A DNA stretch of 33,312 nt, taken from the NCBI RefSeq assembly GCF_019802345.1, contig NZ_JAINDZ010000045.1, forward strand, positions 1 to 33,312, read 5' to 3'. Source of the DNA: Methylosinus sp. Sm6 (GTDB lineage: Bacteria; Pseudomonadota; Alphaproteobacteria; Rhizobiales; Beijerinckiaceae). The notes under the pieces are model-generated. The model was given only the letters and a program-made list of their open reading frames with translations, did not search any database and was not told the origin of the DNA. Positions 7,503 through 15,601 of the stretch are shown piece after piece; the first letter of the stretch is position 1, and each line of letters starts with the position of its first letter. Position numbers and translations under genes: made by a program.

Positions 7503-9167
7503 TCAGCCCTCCAGCAGCCGCCGCGCGATGACCTGCGCCTGAATCTCAGCCGCGCCCTCGAAAATATTGAGGATGCGCGCATCGCAGAGCACGCGGGAGA
7601 CCGGATATTCCAAGGCAAAACCATTGCCGCCGTGAATCTGCAGCGCATTGTCCGCCGCCGCCCAGGCGACGCGCGCGCCGAGCAGCTTGGCCATGCCGGC
7701 CTCGAGATCGCAGCGCTTGCCCTCGTCCTTTTCCCGCGCGGCGAAATAGGTGATCTGCCGCGCGACGTGAATCTCGATCGCCATATTCACGATCTTGTCG
7801 AAGACGCGCGGGAAGGAGAACAAGGGCTTGCCGAACTGGATGCGCTCCTTGGCGTAGCGCAGGCCCAAATCCAGCGCTGCCTGGGCGACGCCGAGCGCGC
7901 GCGCCGCGGTCTGGATACGCGCGGATTCGAACGTCTCCATGAGCTGCTTGAAGCCGTTGCCTTCCTTGCCGCCGAGGAGATTCTCGGCCGGCACCTCGAA
8001 ATTGTCGAAGCCGATCTCGAACTCCTTCATGCCGCGATAGCCGAGCACCTCGATCTCGCCGCCGGTCATGCCCTTGGCCGGGAAGGGATTTTCGTCGGTG
8101 CCGCGCGGCTTCTCGGCGAGCAGCATGGAGAGGCCCTTATAGCCCTTCTCGTTCGGATTGGTGCGCACGAGCAGCGTCATCACATCGGCGCGCACCGGAT
8201 GGGTGATCCAGGTCTTGTTGCCGACGACCTTGTAGACATCGCCCTCGCGCGTCGCGCGGGTGCGCAGATTCGCGAGATCGGAGCCATTGTTCGGCTCGGT
8301 GAAGACGGCGGTCGGCAGGATCTCGCCCGACGCGATCTTGGGCAGATATTTCTGCTTCTGCTCTTCGGTGCCGCCGACGAGGATCAATTCGCCGGCGATC
8401 TCCGAGCGCGTGCCGAGCGAGCCGACGCCGATATAGGCGCGCGACAATTCCTCCGACACGACGCACATGGCGATCTTGCCCATGCCGGAGCCGCCATATT
8501 CTTCCGGAATGGTGAGGCCGAAGACGCCCAATTCCGAGAGGCCGGAGATGACCTCGAGCGGAATGTAGTCGTTCTTCAAATGCCATTCATGCGCATGCGG
8601 CGTCACATTGTCGGAGGCGAACTTGCGCATCTCGCTGCGGATCGCCTCCAGCGTCTCGTCGAGTCCGGTGGCGCCGATGGTCTCCGCCGCCTCGTGATGG
8701 TCGATCAGCTCGGCGAGACGCGCGCGGTTCGGCGCGGTGGAGCCGGTGGCGATCAGCGCATCGACCTCGGCGATGCGGCGCGCGGCGACATCGGCGGGCG
8801 TGAGGCCGAAATCCGAGAGGCGGACGAACTCGCCCTGGCTCATCGGAATGCCGCCGAACACTTGCGCGAGATATTCGCTGAAAGCGATGCGGGTGAGCAG
8901 ATTTTCGGTCTCGCCATAGGCGCCCTCGGCGACGAGGCGATCGGCATAGGCGAGCAATTCGCGCAGGCCCTGCACATAGGTCGCGAACCAGGAGAGGCCA
9001 TGGGCGGCGTGCTGCTCGGTCTCGATCAGCTCATTGGAGAGCTTGCCGTCCTTGGCGACGCGGGCGCGCACGGCGGCGAGCGCTTGGGCGTAGAGCGCCT
9101 CCACCGAGGCGAAAGCCGCCTTCGCGTCGGGCAGCCAATTCGTGGAGGAGGTCTCGGTCGCGCTCAT
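7503..9167 (-). CDS. mcd: (2S)-methylsuccinyl-CoA dehydrogenase
   Basis: Flavin-dependent acyl-CoA dehydrogenase of the ethylmalonyl-CoA pathway, oxidising methylsuccinyl-CoA to mesaconyl-CoA and passing electrons to ETF. At 554 aa it is about 150 residues longer than ordinary acyl-CoA dehydrogenases; the extra N-terminal domain with HAAHGLSWFATYVQGLREL and AFSEYLAQVFGGIPMSQGE is typical of Mcd. The dehydrogenase core follows from about residue 165: FGLTIPEEYGGSGMGKI, TEPNNGSDLANLRTRA, KTWITHP, GYRGMKEFEIGFDNFEVP, ALQIHGGNGFALEYPVSR and ILNIFEGAAEIQ, where the Glu in the FEGAAEIQ loop region is positioned as the family's catalytic segment. The pathway regenerates glyoxylate in serine-cycle methylotrophs and assimilates acetyl-CoA in other alphaproteobacteria. 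None of its other genes are in the window. Confidence 0.85.
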   Translation of the reverse strand: MSATETSSTNWLPDAKAAFASVEALYAQALAAVRARVAKDGKLSNELIETEQHAAHGLSWFATYVQGLRELLAYADRLVAEGAYGETENLLTRIAFSEYLAQVFGGIPMSQGEFVRLSDFGLTPADVAARRIAEVDALIATGSTAPNRARLAELIDHHEAAETIGATGLDETLEAIRSEMRKFASDNVTPHAHEWHLKNDYIPLEVISGLSELGVFGLTIPEEYGGSGMGKIAMCVVSEELSRAYIGVGSLGTRSEIAGELILVGGTEEQKQKYLPKIASGEILPTAVFTEPNNGSDLANLRTRATREGDVYKVVGNKTWITHPVRADVMTLLVRTNPNEKGYKGLSMLLAEKPRGTDENPFPAKGMTGGEIEVLGYRGMKEFEIGFDNFEVPAENLLGGKEGNGFKQLMETFESARIQTAARALGVAQAALDLGLRYAKERIQFGKPLFSFPRVFDKIVNMAIEIHVARQITYFAAREKDEGKRCDLEAGMAKLLGARVAWAAADNALQIHGGNGFALEYPVSRVLCDARILNIFEGAAEIQAQVIARRLLEG

Positions 9168-9273
9168 TCTCTCTCGCTCTCGGGATGGGCCCGGAGGGGC
9201 CGTCGGGTGACAGGATTTTTCCTAAATGCCGCCAATCGGCGAAGGACGCAACCGCCTCCCTCGCCGCGCCGAA

Positions 9274-9831
9274 TCAGCTCTCCTCCGGCTCGTCCAGGCC
9301 GAACAGCCGGTTTCCGACCCGGGAAATGGCGAAAGCGCGCGGATCGGAGGGGTCGTCGATCAGCCATTGCAGGCCGATGACGGTCGCATATTGGATGCAG
9401 GCGAAAGCCTGCGGGTCGTCGATGTCCGGGCGCATCTGGGTCAGCAGGCAGGCGAGGCCATGGATGCGCGAATAATCCACCTCCTGCAGCACGGCGCGGA
9501 CGATGGGCTCGCTCGCGGCGAGCCGCCGCACCTCCCGCTCGAAGCGGAAATCGATCTCGAACACCCCGGCGCGCAGCAGCTTTCGCCAAGTCTTGTGCGA
9601 GGCGTCCTGCGCGAAGCGGGCGCCGGCGACGTCGATCGCCTGCACGCGCCAGCGCTCCATGAGCGCGCGCAGGAAGGCGTCCCGATCGGCGAAATGATGG
9701 TAGAAGCTGCCCTTGGTGCGACGCGCCGCCGCCGTCAGCCGCTCGATCGTGAGCGCCGACGACCCCTCCTCGGCGAGACGCTTCGCGCCGAGCGCCAACC
9801 AATCCTCTTTCTTGAAGCGTCCGCTCGTCAT
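9274..9831 (-). CDS. TetR/AcrR family transcriptional regulator
   Basis: A 185-aa one-component repressor. The N-terminal helix-turn-helix reads [31 protein letters not shown] (about residues 26-56 in two parts), with the KGSFYHHF recognition helix typical of TetR proteins. The C-terminal ligand domain has no close family I can name. The start at 9831 (MTSGRFKK) is preferred over 9897 because the upstream extension is basic and Cys-containing with no family likeness. The gene lies 106 bp before mcd on the same strand and is divergent from the nuoD-P450 pair. An inverted repeat in the shared intergenic region at 9900-9913 is a plausible operator, so it may control itself, nuoD-P450, mcd or all of these. 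Confidence 0.88.
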   Translation of the reverse strand: MTSGRFKKEDWLALGAKRLAEEGSSALTIERLTAAARRTKGSFYHHFADRDAFLRALMERWRVQAIDVAGARFAQDASHKTWRKLLRAGVFEIDFRFEREVRRLAASEPIVRAVLQEVDYSRIHGLACLLTQMRPDIDDPQAFACIQYATVIGLQWLIDDPSDPRAFAISRVGNRLFGLDEPEES

Positions 9832-9888
9832 TCGCGTTCCGATGTCGCCGTTCCGGGACTTATAGACGCCGTTTCGACAAAAAGCCCC

Positions 9889-9916
9889 TTGCCGCAAAGA
9901 TACTAGGTGGTATGGT
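9889..9916 (+). promoter_or_regulatory. Promoter with operator-like repeat before orphan nuoD
   Basis: TTGCCG (9889-9894) and TATGGT (9911-9916) are separated by 16 nt. ATAC-TAGGTG-GTAT (9900-9913) is a short inverted repeat lying in the spacer and touching the -10, where a bound TetR protein would block polymerase. A further GTAT at 9915-9918 offers an alternative arm. Confidence 0.4.
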
Positions 9917-9974
9917 ATGGAATTCGAGGCGACAGCCCGGCCTCTGCGATTTCATACTGCATTGGACGCATCTC

Positions 9975-11159
9975 ATGGCGGACGGGTCCTTACGCAATTT
10001 CACACTCAATTTCGGCCCCCAGCATCCCGCCGCGCATGGCGTGCTGCGCCTCGCGCTCGAGCTGGACGGAGAGGTGGTCGAACGCGCCGATCCGCATATC
10101 GGCTTTCTCCACCGCGGGACCGAAAAGCTGATCGAGGCGCGCCCCTATCTGCAGAGCGTCCCTTATTTCGACCGGCTCGATTATTGGTCGCCGATGAATC
10201 AGGAGCATGTCTTCTGCCTCGCGATCGAGCGCCTTCTCGGCGTCGCGCCGCCGCGGCGGGCGCAGCTCATCCGCGTGCTGTTCTGCGAGATCGGCCGCCT
10301 CCTGTCGCATCTTCTCGCCATCGGGGCGCTCGCTTCCGACGTCGGCGCCATGACTCCGCAATTTTGGGCCTATGACGAGCGCGAGAAGCTGATGGGCTTT
10401 TCCGAGCGCGCCAGCGGCTCGCGCGTGCATGCCAATTATTTTCGTCCCGGAGGCGTCGCGCGCGATCTGCCCGACGCGCTCGTCGCCGACATCGCCGCAT
10501 TTTGCCGCCCTTTCCTGAAATTCTGCGACGACATCGAAGCGCTCGTGCTCGACAACCGCATCTTCAAGCAGCGCAATGTCGATGTCGGGACGATCTCGCT
10601 CGAAGAGGCGTGGGCGTTCGGCTTCTCCGGCGTGATGGCGCGCGCCAGCGGCGCCGCCTGGGACTTGCGCAAGGCGCAGCCCTATGAATGCTACGAGGAG
10701 ATGGCGTTCGACGTTCCGGTCGGCAAGCACGGCGACTGCTTCGATCGCGCTGCGATCCGCGTGGAGGAGATGCGCCAGTCCGCCGCCATCGTCACGCAAT
10801 GCGCGAGCAAATTGCTCGAGGCGCGGAACCAGGGCCCCGTCGCCGATGCGCGGCTCGCCGCGCCGCCCCGCGCGCAGATGAAGCGCTCGATGGAGGCGCT
10901 GATCCATCATTTCAAGCTCCATACCGAAGGGTTCAGGGTTCCCGCCGGCGAGGTCTACGCCGCCGTCGAGGCGCCCAAGGGCGAGCTCGGCGTCTATCTC
11001 GTCGCCGACGGCTCAGGCCGACCCTATCGCTGCAAGATCCGCTCGCCCGGCTTCGCGCATCTGCAGGCGATGGATTTCTTGTGCCGAGGCCATATGTTCG
11101 CCGATGTGGCCACGATCTTGGCGTCGCTCGACGTCGTTTTCGGAGAGGTCGATCGCTGA
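9975..11159 (+). CDS. nuoD: NuoD-like 49-kDa subunit, orphan paralogue of complex I
   Basis: A 394-aa homologue of NADH:quinone oxidoreductase subunit NuoD (49 kDa), full length for the family. Hallmarks present: [19 protein letters not shown] at the start, [106 protein letters not shown] and [19 protein letters not shown]. The quinone-site histidine (HPAAHG) and tyrosine (LDYWSP) are kept. It is not flanked by nuoC, nuoE or any other complex I gene, and a P450 follows 33 bp downstream. The start at 9975 matches the usual family N-terminus; an in-frame ATG at 9912 lies inside the promoter. It could be a spare complex I subunit or part of a different redox assembly. Confidence 0.88.
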   Translation: MADGSLRNFTLNFGPQHPAAHGVLRLALELDGEVVERADPHIGFLHRGTEKLIEARPYLQSVPYFDRLDYWSPMNQEHVFCLAIERLLGVAPPRRAQLIRVLFCEIGRLLSHLLAIGALASDVGAMTPQFWAYDEREKLMGFSERASGSRVHANYFRPGGVARDLPDALVADIAAFCRPFLKFCDDIEALVLDNRIFKQRNVDVGTISLEEAWAFGFSGVMARASGAAWDLRKAQPYECYEEMAFDVPVGKHGDCFDRAAIRVEEMRQSAAIVTQCASKLLEARNQGPVADARLAAPPRAQMKRSMEALIHHFKLHTEGFRVPAGEVYAAVEAPKGELGVYLVADGSGRPYRCKIRSPGFAHLQAMDFLCRGHMFADVATILASLDVVFGEVDR

Positions 11160-11192
11160 GCGCGACGCGCCGCCGCAATCAGAGGAGGCTTT

Positions 11193-12605
11193 ATGTTCCA
11201 CGATCCGGACTTCACGCCTTTCACGCCGCGCGAGAAGCCGTCCTTCCTGGCGGTGTCGCGCAATTACCTCGAGAATTACCCGGCAGAAGCCTATCGAACC
11301 GATTTCTTCTCCACCGATGGACTCTGGCCCTTCTTTCCGCGCATGCATTATGTCGTCAGCCCCGAGCTGATCGAGGAGCTGCTGGTCACGCGCGCCGACG
11401 CCTTTCGCCGCGACGACATCGCGAGCAAGGCGTTGCGCGGGCCGGTCGACCGCGACACGCTGTTCTTCTCGGAAGGCGCCGAATGGAAGTGGCAGCGGCG
11501 CGCCATCTCGCCGGCCTTCCGCTATGAGAATATTCTCGCTCTGGTCCCCTATTTCGTGCGCTGCGCACAGGCGCAGGGCGAGGAATGGCGCCGCCTCGGC
11601 GACGGCGCCGAGGTGGAGATCACCGAAGCGATGTCGCGCACGACCTTCGCCGTCATCGAGAAGGCGGTGTTCGGCGCCTCGGAGAATTTCGACAGCGACG
11701 GCTTCATTGCCGCGCTGCGGCCGGTGCTCGGGAGCTTCGCCTGGCGCATGCTGGCCGTGATGTTCCGGCTGCCGCCGGATTGGACGCCCTATCCGGGCCT
11801 GCTCGCCGCGCGCGCCGGCTCGCGCTTCGTGCATGACGAGACGGCCAAGCTCCTCGCCGAGCGCCGCGCCCGACCCGAGGCGACGCGCGACATCATGGGC
11901 CTGCTGCTCTCCGCCAAGGATCCGGAGAGCGGGCGGGTCATGACCGACGCCGAGCTCGTTGCCAATCTGCACGGCTTTCTGCTCGCCGGGCATGAGACAT
12001 CGGCCGTCGCGCTCGCCTGGACCTTCTGGCTGCTGGCCAAGGATCAGGCGACGCAGGAGCGCGCCCGCGAGGAGGCGGAGCGCGTCGCCGGCGCCGGCGA
12101 GATCACGCCGGAGACGGTCGAGCAGCTGGCGTTCACCCGGCAGGTCCTGCAAGAGTCGATGCGGCTGTTCCCGCCTTTCGCCGCGCTCGGCCGCCAGCCG
12201 CGGGAGGATACGACGCTCGGCCCGCATCGCGTCGCCGCCAAGGAGCCGGTCTATGTGCAGACCTGGTGCCTGCATCGGCACGAGAAGCTCTGGGACGATC
12301 CCACCGGCTTCGATCCCGATCGTTTCGCGCCGGAGAAGGTGAAGGCGCGGCATCGTTACGCCTATTTGCCCTTCGGCGCCGGCCCGCGCATCTGCGTCGG
12401 CATGGGCTTCGCGCTCACCGAAATGGCGACGATCGTCGCGACGCTGCTGCGCGAGTTCCGCTTCGAGACGGTTCCCGGCCATCGCCTCGAGCTGGCGCCG
12501 ACCTTCGCGACGCGGCCGAAGGGCGCGCTGCCGCTGCGCATCACGCGCGTGTCGAAAGGGCGCGCCGTCGGGTCGGCACCGGCCGGCTCGGCGGTCTTCG
12601 GATAG
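11193..12605 (+). CDS. Cytochrome P450 (CYP4/CYP102-like)
   Basis: A 470-aa haem-thiolate monooxygenase. Seen directly: the I-helix oxygen-binding motif AGHETS (265-270), the K-helix ExxR as ESMR, the PERF-like region FDPDRFAPEK, and the haem loop FGAGPRICVG with the axial ligand Cys401. There is no membrane anchor and no fused reductase, so it needs separate electron donors, none of which are nearby. The arrangement and the long helix-rich middle resemble fatty-acid or alkane hydroxylating P450s, but the substrate is inferred only. A strong GAGGAGG ribosome binding site precedes the ATG, 33 bp after the nuoD paralogue, so the two are probably one transcript. A deletion remnant of a close relative is at 18621-18827. 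Confidence 0.93.
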   Translation: MFHDPDFTPFTPREKPSFLAVSRNYLENYPAEAYRTDFFSTDGLWPFFPRMHYVVSPELIEELLVTRADAFRRDDIASKALRGPVDRDTLFFSEGAEWKWQRRAISPAFRYENILALVPYFVRCAQAQGEEWRRLGDGAEVEITEAMSRTTFAVIEKAVFGASENFDSDGFIAALRPVLGSFAWRMLAVMFRLPPDWTPYPGLLAARAGSRFVHDETAKLLAERRARPEATRDIMGLLLSAKDPESGRVMTDAELVANLHGFLLAGHETSAVALAWTFWLLAKDQATQERAREEAERVAGAGEITPETVEQLAFTRQVLQESMRLFPPFAALGRQPREDTTLGPHRVAAKEPVYVQTWCLHRHEKLWDDPTGFDPDRFAPEKVKARHRYAYLPFGAGPRICVGMGFALTEMATIVATLLREFRFETVPGHRLELAPTFATRPKGALPLRITRVSKGRAVGSAPAGSAVFG

Positions 12606-12618
12606 GCGAACGGCAATT

Positions 12619-12662
12619 GCCCGAGCACGCGGTTCCGCGCGCTCGGGCGTTCGGAGTTCTTT
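12619..12662 (+). terminator. Terminator-like hairpin after the P450
   Basis: GCCCGAGC (12619-12626) pairs with GCTCGGGC (12641-12648), and inside it CGCG pairs with CGCG around GTTC, giving a 12-bp stem with one mismatch. A moderately T-rich run (TTCTTTATT) starts about 9 nt later, so it is a likely transcription stop for the nuoD-P450 unit. Confidence 0.6.
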
Positions 12663-12667
12663 ATTCT

Positions 12668-12874
12668 GGTGGGTCAGTTTGAATTTCGTCGTTTGACCCT
12701 TAGGAGACGTTCGGGAATAGGTGACACGCGACATTCACGCTCATCTTTTGTGCTACCCGTTGAAAATCCGCCATGCGTTCGCGAAGCCAACACCGCCAAG
12801 GAGCTTATAAAATACATCGAAGCAGTATTTGTCCGTTCGATCTTGAAGCAGCACTTTACGAGGTTGTGCTGCGC
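12668..12874. other. Non-coding stretch with an IS21-like end signature
   Basis: GGGTCA (12671-12676) and TGACCC (12694-12699) form an inverted repeat around GTTTGAATTTCGTCGTT. This combination of GGGTCA-GTTT and TTTCGTCG resembles, from memory, terminal sequences of IS21-family elements. No transposase frame is present. The remaining 170 bases are AT-richer than the surrounding genome and hold no gene I can support. Confidence 0.3.
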
Positions 12875-13624
12875 TCACTTAGGCTTGCAGTTATCGTTCT
12901 GAATCATGGCCGAGATAAATTTGTCGGCCCGATTCCAAATATCTAGTGACAGTTCCATTTTTGAATACTCCAATGGACCGACTTCTACCTCCATCTCTGG
13001 AGCGCATTGCGGAGAGAAAATCAGATGGCATTTGTTATTGTTAGCATACATATTGCATTCTGCGACAAGACTGTATGATGTTTTGTCATTGGTATATTTA
13101 ATCATATATTTATTATTAATAGTTATTTTGCCTATGTAAGTTGTTACTTCGTCAAATATGACGTCAAATCCAAATTTAGGCGGTTGTTCGATAAATTTAG
13201 TTGATCGTCCGTCATCGTGTGCTATATCTCCTGCAGCACGTTTGCGCAGATAATGATGCGCAAATAATTCCGTAGCTGACGTATTTCCCCGGTGAAGACC
13301 CACATTTTCCAGGTAGACGATGAGAAGTCCGTTGCAATACCCTGGGCATCGATACGGATTGACGTCAGCATTTTGCGGGTCGGTTACCGAACTAAAGTCG
13401 GGGTAGAAAGCAAAAAAATACATCGGACCTTTGTGTGGTCCGCTTGAATCAGGCGTGTGATAGGCGTAGCGCTTCGGTATATTTAAACGGACCAATTGTG
13501 GGTCGGGATATTTGGATGCTTCAGCCAACTCCCAAGTTTCTGATCCAGAAAGGCTAGTCTCGGTCCAAGCGCCGAAGCCGGCCGCGAGCAAGAATGCGGC
13601 GGCGAGAGGAAAAAGCCGAGCCAT
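12875..13624 (-). CDS. Exported Cys-rich protein of unknown function (249 aa)
   Basis: Starts with a clear signal peptide (MARLFPLAAAFLLAAGFGAW), cleavage likely near residue 20. The mature part has six cysteines in pairs (RCPGYC, ECNMYANNNKC, QC, NC), suggesting disulfides in the periplasm, and alternates aromatic and charged residues like a beta-rich fold (KFGFDVIFDEVTTYIGKITI). An upstream in-frame ATG at 13648 would add eight residues. Base composition is far more AT-rich than the neighbours (for instance 13070-13140), a sign of transfer. I recognise no family. Its size and style recall periplasmic immunity or adaptor proteins of secretion-system islands, but no effector or secretion gene is present, so that is only a possibility. 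Confidence 0.65.
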   Translation of the reverse strand: MARLFPLAAAFLLAAGFGAWTETSLSGSETWELAEASKYPDPQLVRLNIPKRYAYHTPDSSGPHKGPMYFFAFYPDFSSVTDPQNADVNPYRCPGYCNGLLIVYLENVGLHRGNTSATELFAHHYLRKRAAGDIAHDDGRSTKFIEQPPKFGFDVIFDEVTTYIGKITINNKYMIKYTNDKTSYSLVAECNMYANNNKCHLIFSPQCAPEMEVEVGPLEYSKMELSLDIWNRADKFISAMIQNDNCKPK

Positions 13625-13831
13625 CCGCGCGAAAACTACAGGCCGCATGCGCGCAAATTCCCTTTCACGGTATCACGGCTAATTCGCCGCGCGTCGCAAC
13701 GATATGCGACGCAAGTTGCGCATTCGTCATCTTCTGGTACGATTTTCCTTCTGGAGAGCGGAAATAGAAGCCCTAAAACCTTCGAGGAAAGTGCCCCGAC
13801 TTTGGACAGAGCGCCAAATGCAGATGCTCCC

Positions 13832-14134
13832 TCAGCGTCGTCTGGAATATCCAACCCAAAGGAATATCACTCTTAACATGCCCCCCGTGAGTGCCGAGAA
13901 GCCGGTAAGGCCGATGAGAATTCTCATGAGCAAGGGGCCGGCCTGTTGTGATGCTGCATCGGGGAGCGATGGCCAGAGAAAATAAGCCGTCGCGAGACAA
14001 AATGTGAGAAAAATGGTAACCACCTCCACGTTGGGCAGGAACATCGGAACGACAAATAATACGAACATCAAAATAAAGATGAGCATGCCCGTCCTTTCAG
14101 AAAGGTCGTAGCGTGAGGCAGGAAATTCATTCAT
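13832..14134 (-). CDS. Small membrane protein of unknown function (100 aa)
   Basis: Three or four hydrophobic segments: MLIFILMFVLFVVPMFL (about 17-33), a second at about 38-55 (TIFLTFCLATAYFLW), and a third and possibly fourth across LLMRILIGLTGFSALTGG and VIFLWVGY (about 69-96), ending in RRR, which suggests the C-terminus is cytoplasmic. No domain recognised. It is in the same AT-richer island and the same strand as the exported protein at 12875, with a 207-bp gap; a short 72-codon frame (13636-13854) bridges that gap but has no supporting features. The two may form a unit acquired together. Confidence 0.55.
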   Translation of the reverse strand: MNEFPASRYDLSERTGMLIFILMFVLFVVPMFLPNVEVVTIFLTFCLATAYFLWPSLPDAASQQAGPLLMRILIGLTGFSALTGGMLRVIFLWVGYSRRR

Positions 14135-14300
14135 AACAACCTTGAATTCCGTGACAAGCAGAAGTTAATGTGTCGATTGAATTCCGTCGAGCCATTCTCG
14201 GGAACGACCGCTTCTGGCGCAATTGCGAAATTCAAATCAACCCGCGACCTTTATTTCCGGCGAAGCGGGCGTCTCTGAAGGGCGGCGCCCAGGCGCGCGC

Positions 14301-14349
14301 TTGACAGTTATATAGCTATTAGGTTATGTAGCCTACAAGTTACATAACC
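14301..14349 (+). promoter_or_regulatory. Promoter with operator-like inverted repeat for the ArsR operon
   Basis: TTGACA (14301-14306), 17-nt spacer, TTATGT (14324-14329). GGTTATGTA (14322-14330) and TACATAACC (14341-14349) form a perfect 9-bp inverted repeat with a 10-bp spacer. It covers the -10 and ends 12 bp before the ATG at 14362, an arrangement typical of autorepression by ArsR-family dimers. Confidence 0.7.
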
Positions 14350-14361
14350 GAAAAGCTAATC

Positions 14362-14706
14362 ATGGCAGACCCGCTCAGCGCCACCTTCTCCGCCCTCGCC
14401 GACCCGACGCGCCGCGCCATTCTCGCCCGGCTCGCGCAGGGGGAGGCCTCGGTCGGCGAATTGGCCGCCCCCTTCTCCATCAGCCAGCCGGCCGTCTCGA
14501 AGCATCTGAAGGTGCTGGAACAGGCCGGGCTCGTCACACGCGGCCGCGCCGCGCAATCGCGCCCCTGCAAGCTCAATGCGGCGCGGCTGCGCGAGGTCTC
14601 CGAATGGCTCGAAACCTATCGGCGCTTCTGGGAGGAGAGCTTCGACCGGCTCGACGCCTATCTCGCCGAATTGCAGAAAGGCGATCCCGATGCTCCAAAA
14701 AACTGA
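14362..14706 (+). CDS. ArsR-family transcriptional regulator (SdpR-like)
   Basis: A 114-aa winged helix-turn-helix protein: FSALADPTRRAILARLAQGEASVGELA, recognition helix ISQPAVSKHLKVLEQAGLV and the wing TRGRAAQSRPCKL. The position where metal-sensing ArsR proteins carry CxCxxL reads VGELAAPF, so it is probably not a metal sensor by that site; it resembles the SdpR-type regulators that accompany AHSA1/SRPBCC genes. The C-terminal part (EVSEWLETYRRFWEESFDRLDAYLAEL) is a dimerisation or ligand helix region. It overlaps the next gene by 17 bp, so translation is probably coupled. It is the first gene of a seven-gene operon and likely represses it through the inverted repeat over its own promoter. 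Confidence 0.9.
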   Translation: MADPLSATFSALADPTRRAILARLAQGEASVGELAAPFSISQPAVSKHLKVLEQAGLVTRGRAAQSRPCKLNAARLREVSEWLETYRRFWEESFDRLDAYLAELQKGDPDAPKN

Positions 14707-15592
14707 CCTGCTGGTCGAGCCGCTGGTTGTCACACGCCGCTTCGCCGCGCCGCCCGCGCTCGTCTTCGAAGCCTGGCTCGATCCGAAGGCGGTAGGACGC
14801 TGGCTGTTCGCGACGCCGGGCGGCGTGTCGGCGCATGTCGAGATCGACGCGCGCGTCGGCGGCGGCTTCGCCATTCACGAGACGCGCGGCGACACGCTCG
14901 CCACGCATTTCGGAGACTATCTCGAGATCGATCCTCCGCGCCGCTTGGCGTTCACCATGGGACGCGATCGCGAGGGGCCTTTCTCGCGCGTTGTGATCGA
15001 CATCGTCGCGGACGGCGCCGGAAGCCTGCTGACATTGACACATCAGATCTCGCCGGAATGGACGGCGAGCACGCCCGCCTTCCGCGCCGGCTGGAGCGGC
15101 ATTCTGGACGGCCTCGCGCGCGCGACCGGCGAAGCGGATGCGCCGCACAGCCTCGTTCTGTTCAAGACATTCGAGGCGCCGCGCGCGCTCGTCTTCAAAT
15201 GCTGGACCGAGCCGCATCATCTGATGCGATGGCTGTGCCCCGCGACCTTCACGGTTCTGTTCGTCGACAATGATCTTCGCATCGGCGGCAAATGGCGCGC
15301 CGGCATGCGCTCGCCGGAGGGCGAGGAGTTCATCCATCACGGCGAATATATAGAGATCGAGCGGCCCGCGCGCCTCGTGATGACGCATTCCTGGGAGCGC
15401 AATCATCTGGAGCCCGCCGCGCTGACGACGCTGGAGATTTCGCTGAACGAGCAGGACGGCAAGACCGAGATGATCTTCGTGCAGAGCGGCCTCGCGACGG
15501 AAGCCTCCGCGCTCTCGCATCGGCACGGCTGGACCGGCGCCTTCGATTATCTCGCCGAGCTCGCGCGCGAGCTCGGCGCCGCCGATCAGTGA
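14690..15592 (+). CDS. Double-domain SRPBCC/AHSA1 protein
   Basis: A 300-aa protein made of two START-like (AHSA1, activator of Hsp90 ATPase C-terminal-like) domains in tandem. Domain 1, about residues 10-145: VTRRFAAPPALVFEAWLDPKAVGRWLF, then ARVGGGFAIHE. Domain 2, about 155-298: LFKTFEAPRALVFKCWTEPHHLMRWLCP, then DLRIGGKWRAGMRSPEGEE, RPARLVMTHSW and HGWTGAFDYLAEL. Single AHSA1 proteins are about 150 aa, so this is a duplication-fusion. The fold forms a deep hydrophobic cavity that binds small lipophilic ligands; no catalytic residues are known for this subgroup. Its start lies inside the arsR reading frame. The ligand is unknown. Confidence 0.88.
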   Translation: MLQKTDLLVEPLVVTRRFAAPPALVFEAWLDPKAVGRWLFATPGGVSAHVEIDARVGGGFAIHETRGDTLATHFGDYLEIDPPRRLAFTMGRDREGPFSRVVIDIVADGAGSLLTLTHQISPEWTASTPAFRAGWSGILDGLARATGEADAPHSLVLFKTFEAPRALVFKCWTEPHHLMRWLCPATFTVLFVDNDLRIGGKWRAGMRSPEGEEFIHHGEYIEIERPARLVMTHSWERNHLEPAALTTLEISLNEQDGKTEMIFVQSGLATEASALSHRHGWTGAFDYLAELARELGAADQ

Positions 15593-15601
15593 GGATTCGT
15601 C

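Noticed and set aside
7632-9380. 582-codon plus-strand frame opposite mcd
   Set aside because: No recognisable protein; mcd on the other strand is complete.
13636-13854. 72-codon minus-strand frame between the two island proteins
   Set aside because: No signal, domain or clear ribosome binding site; overlaps the upstream gene's end by 23 bp. Possible but unsupported.
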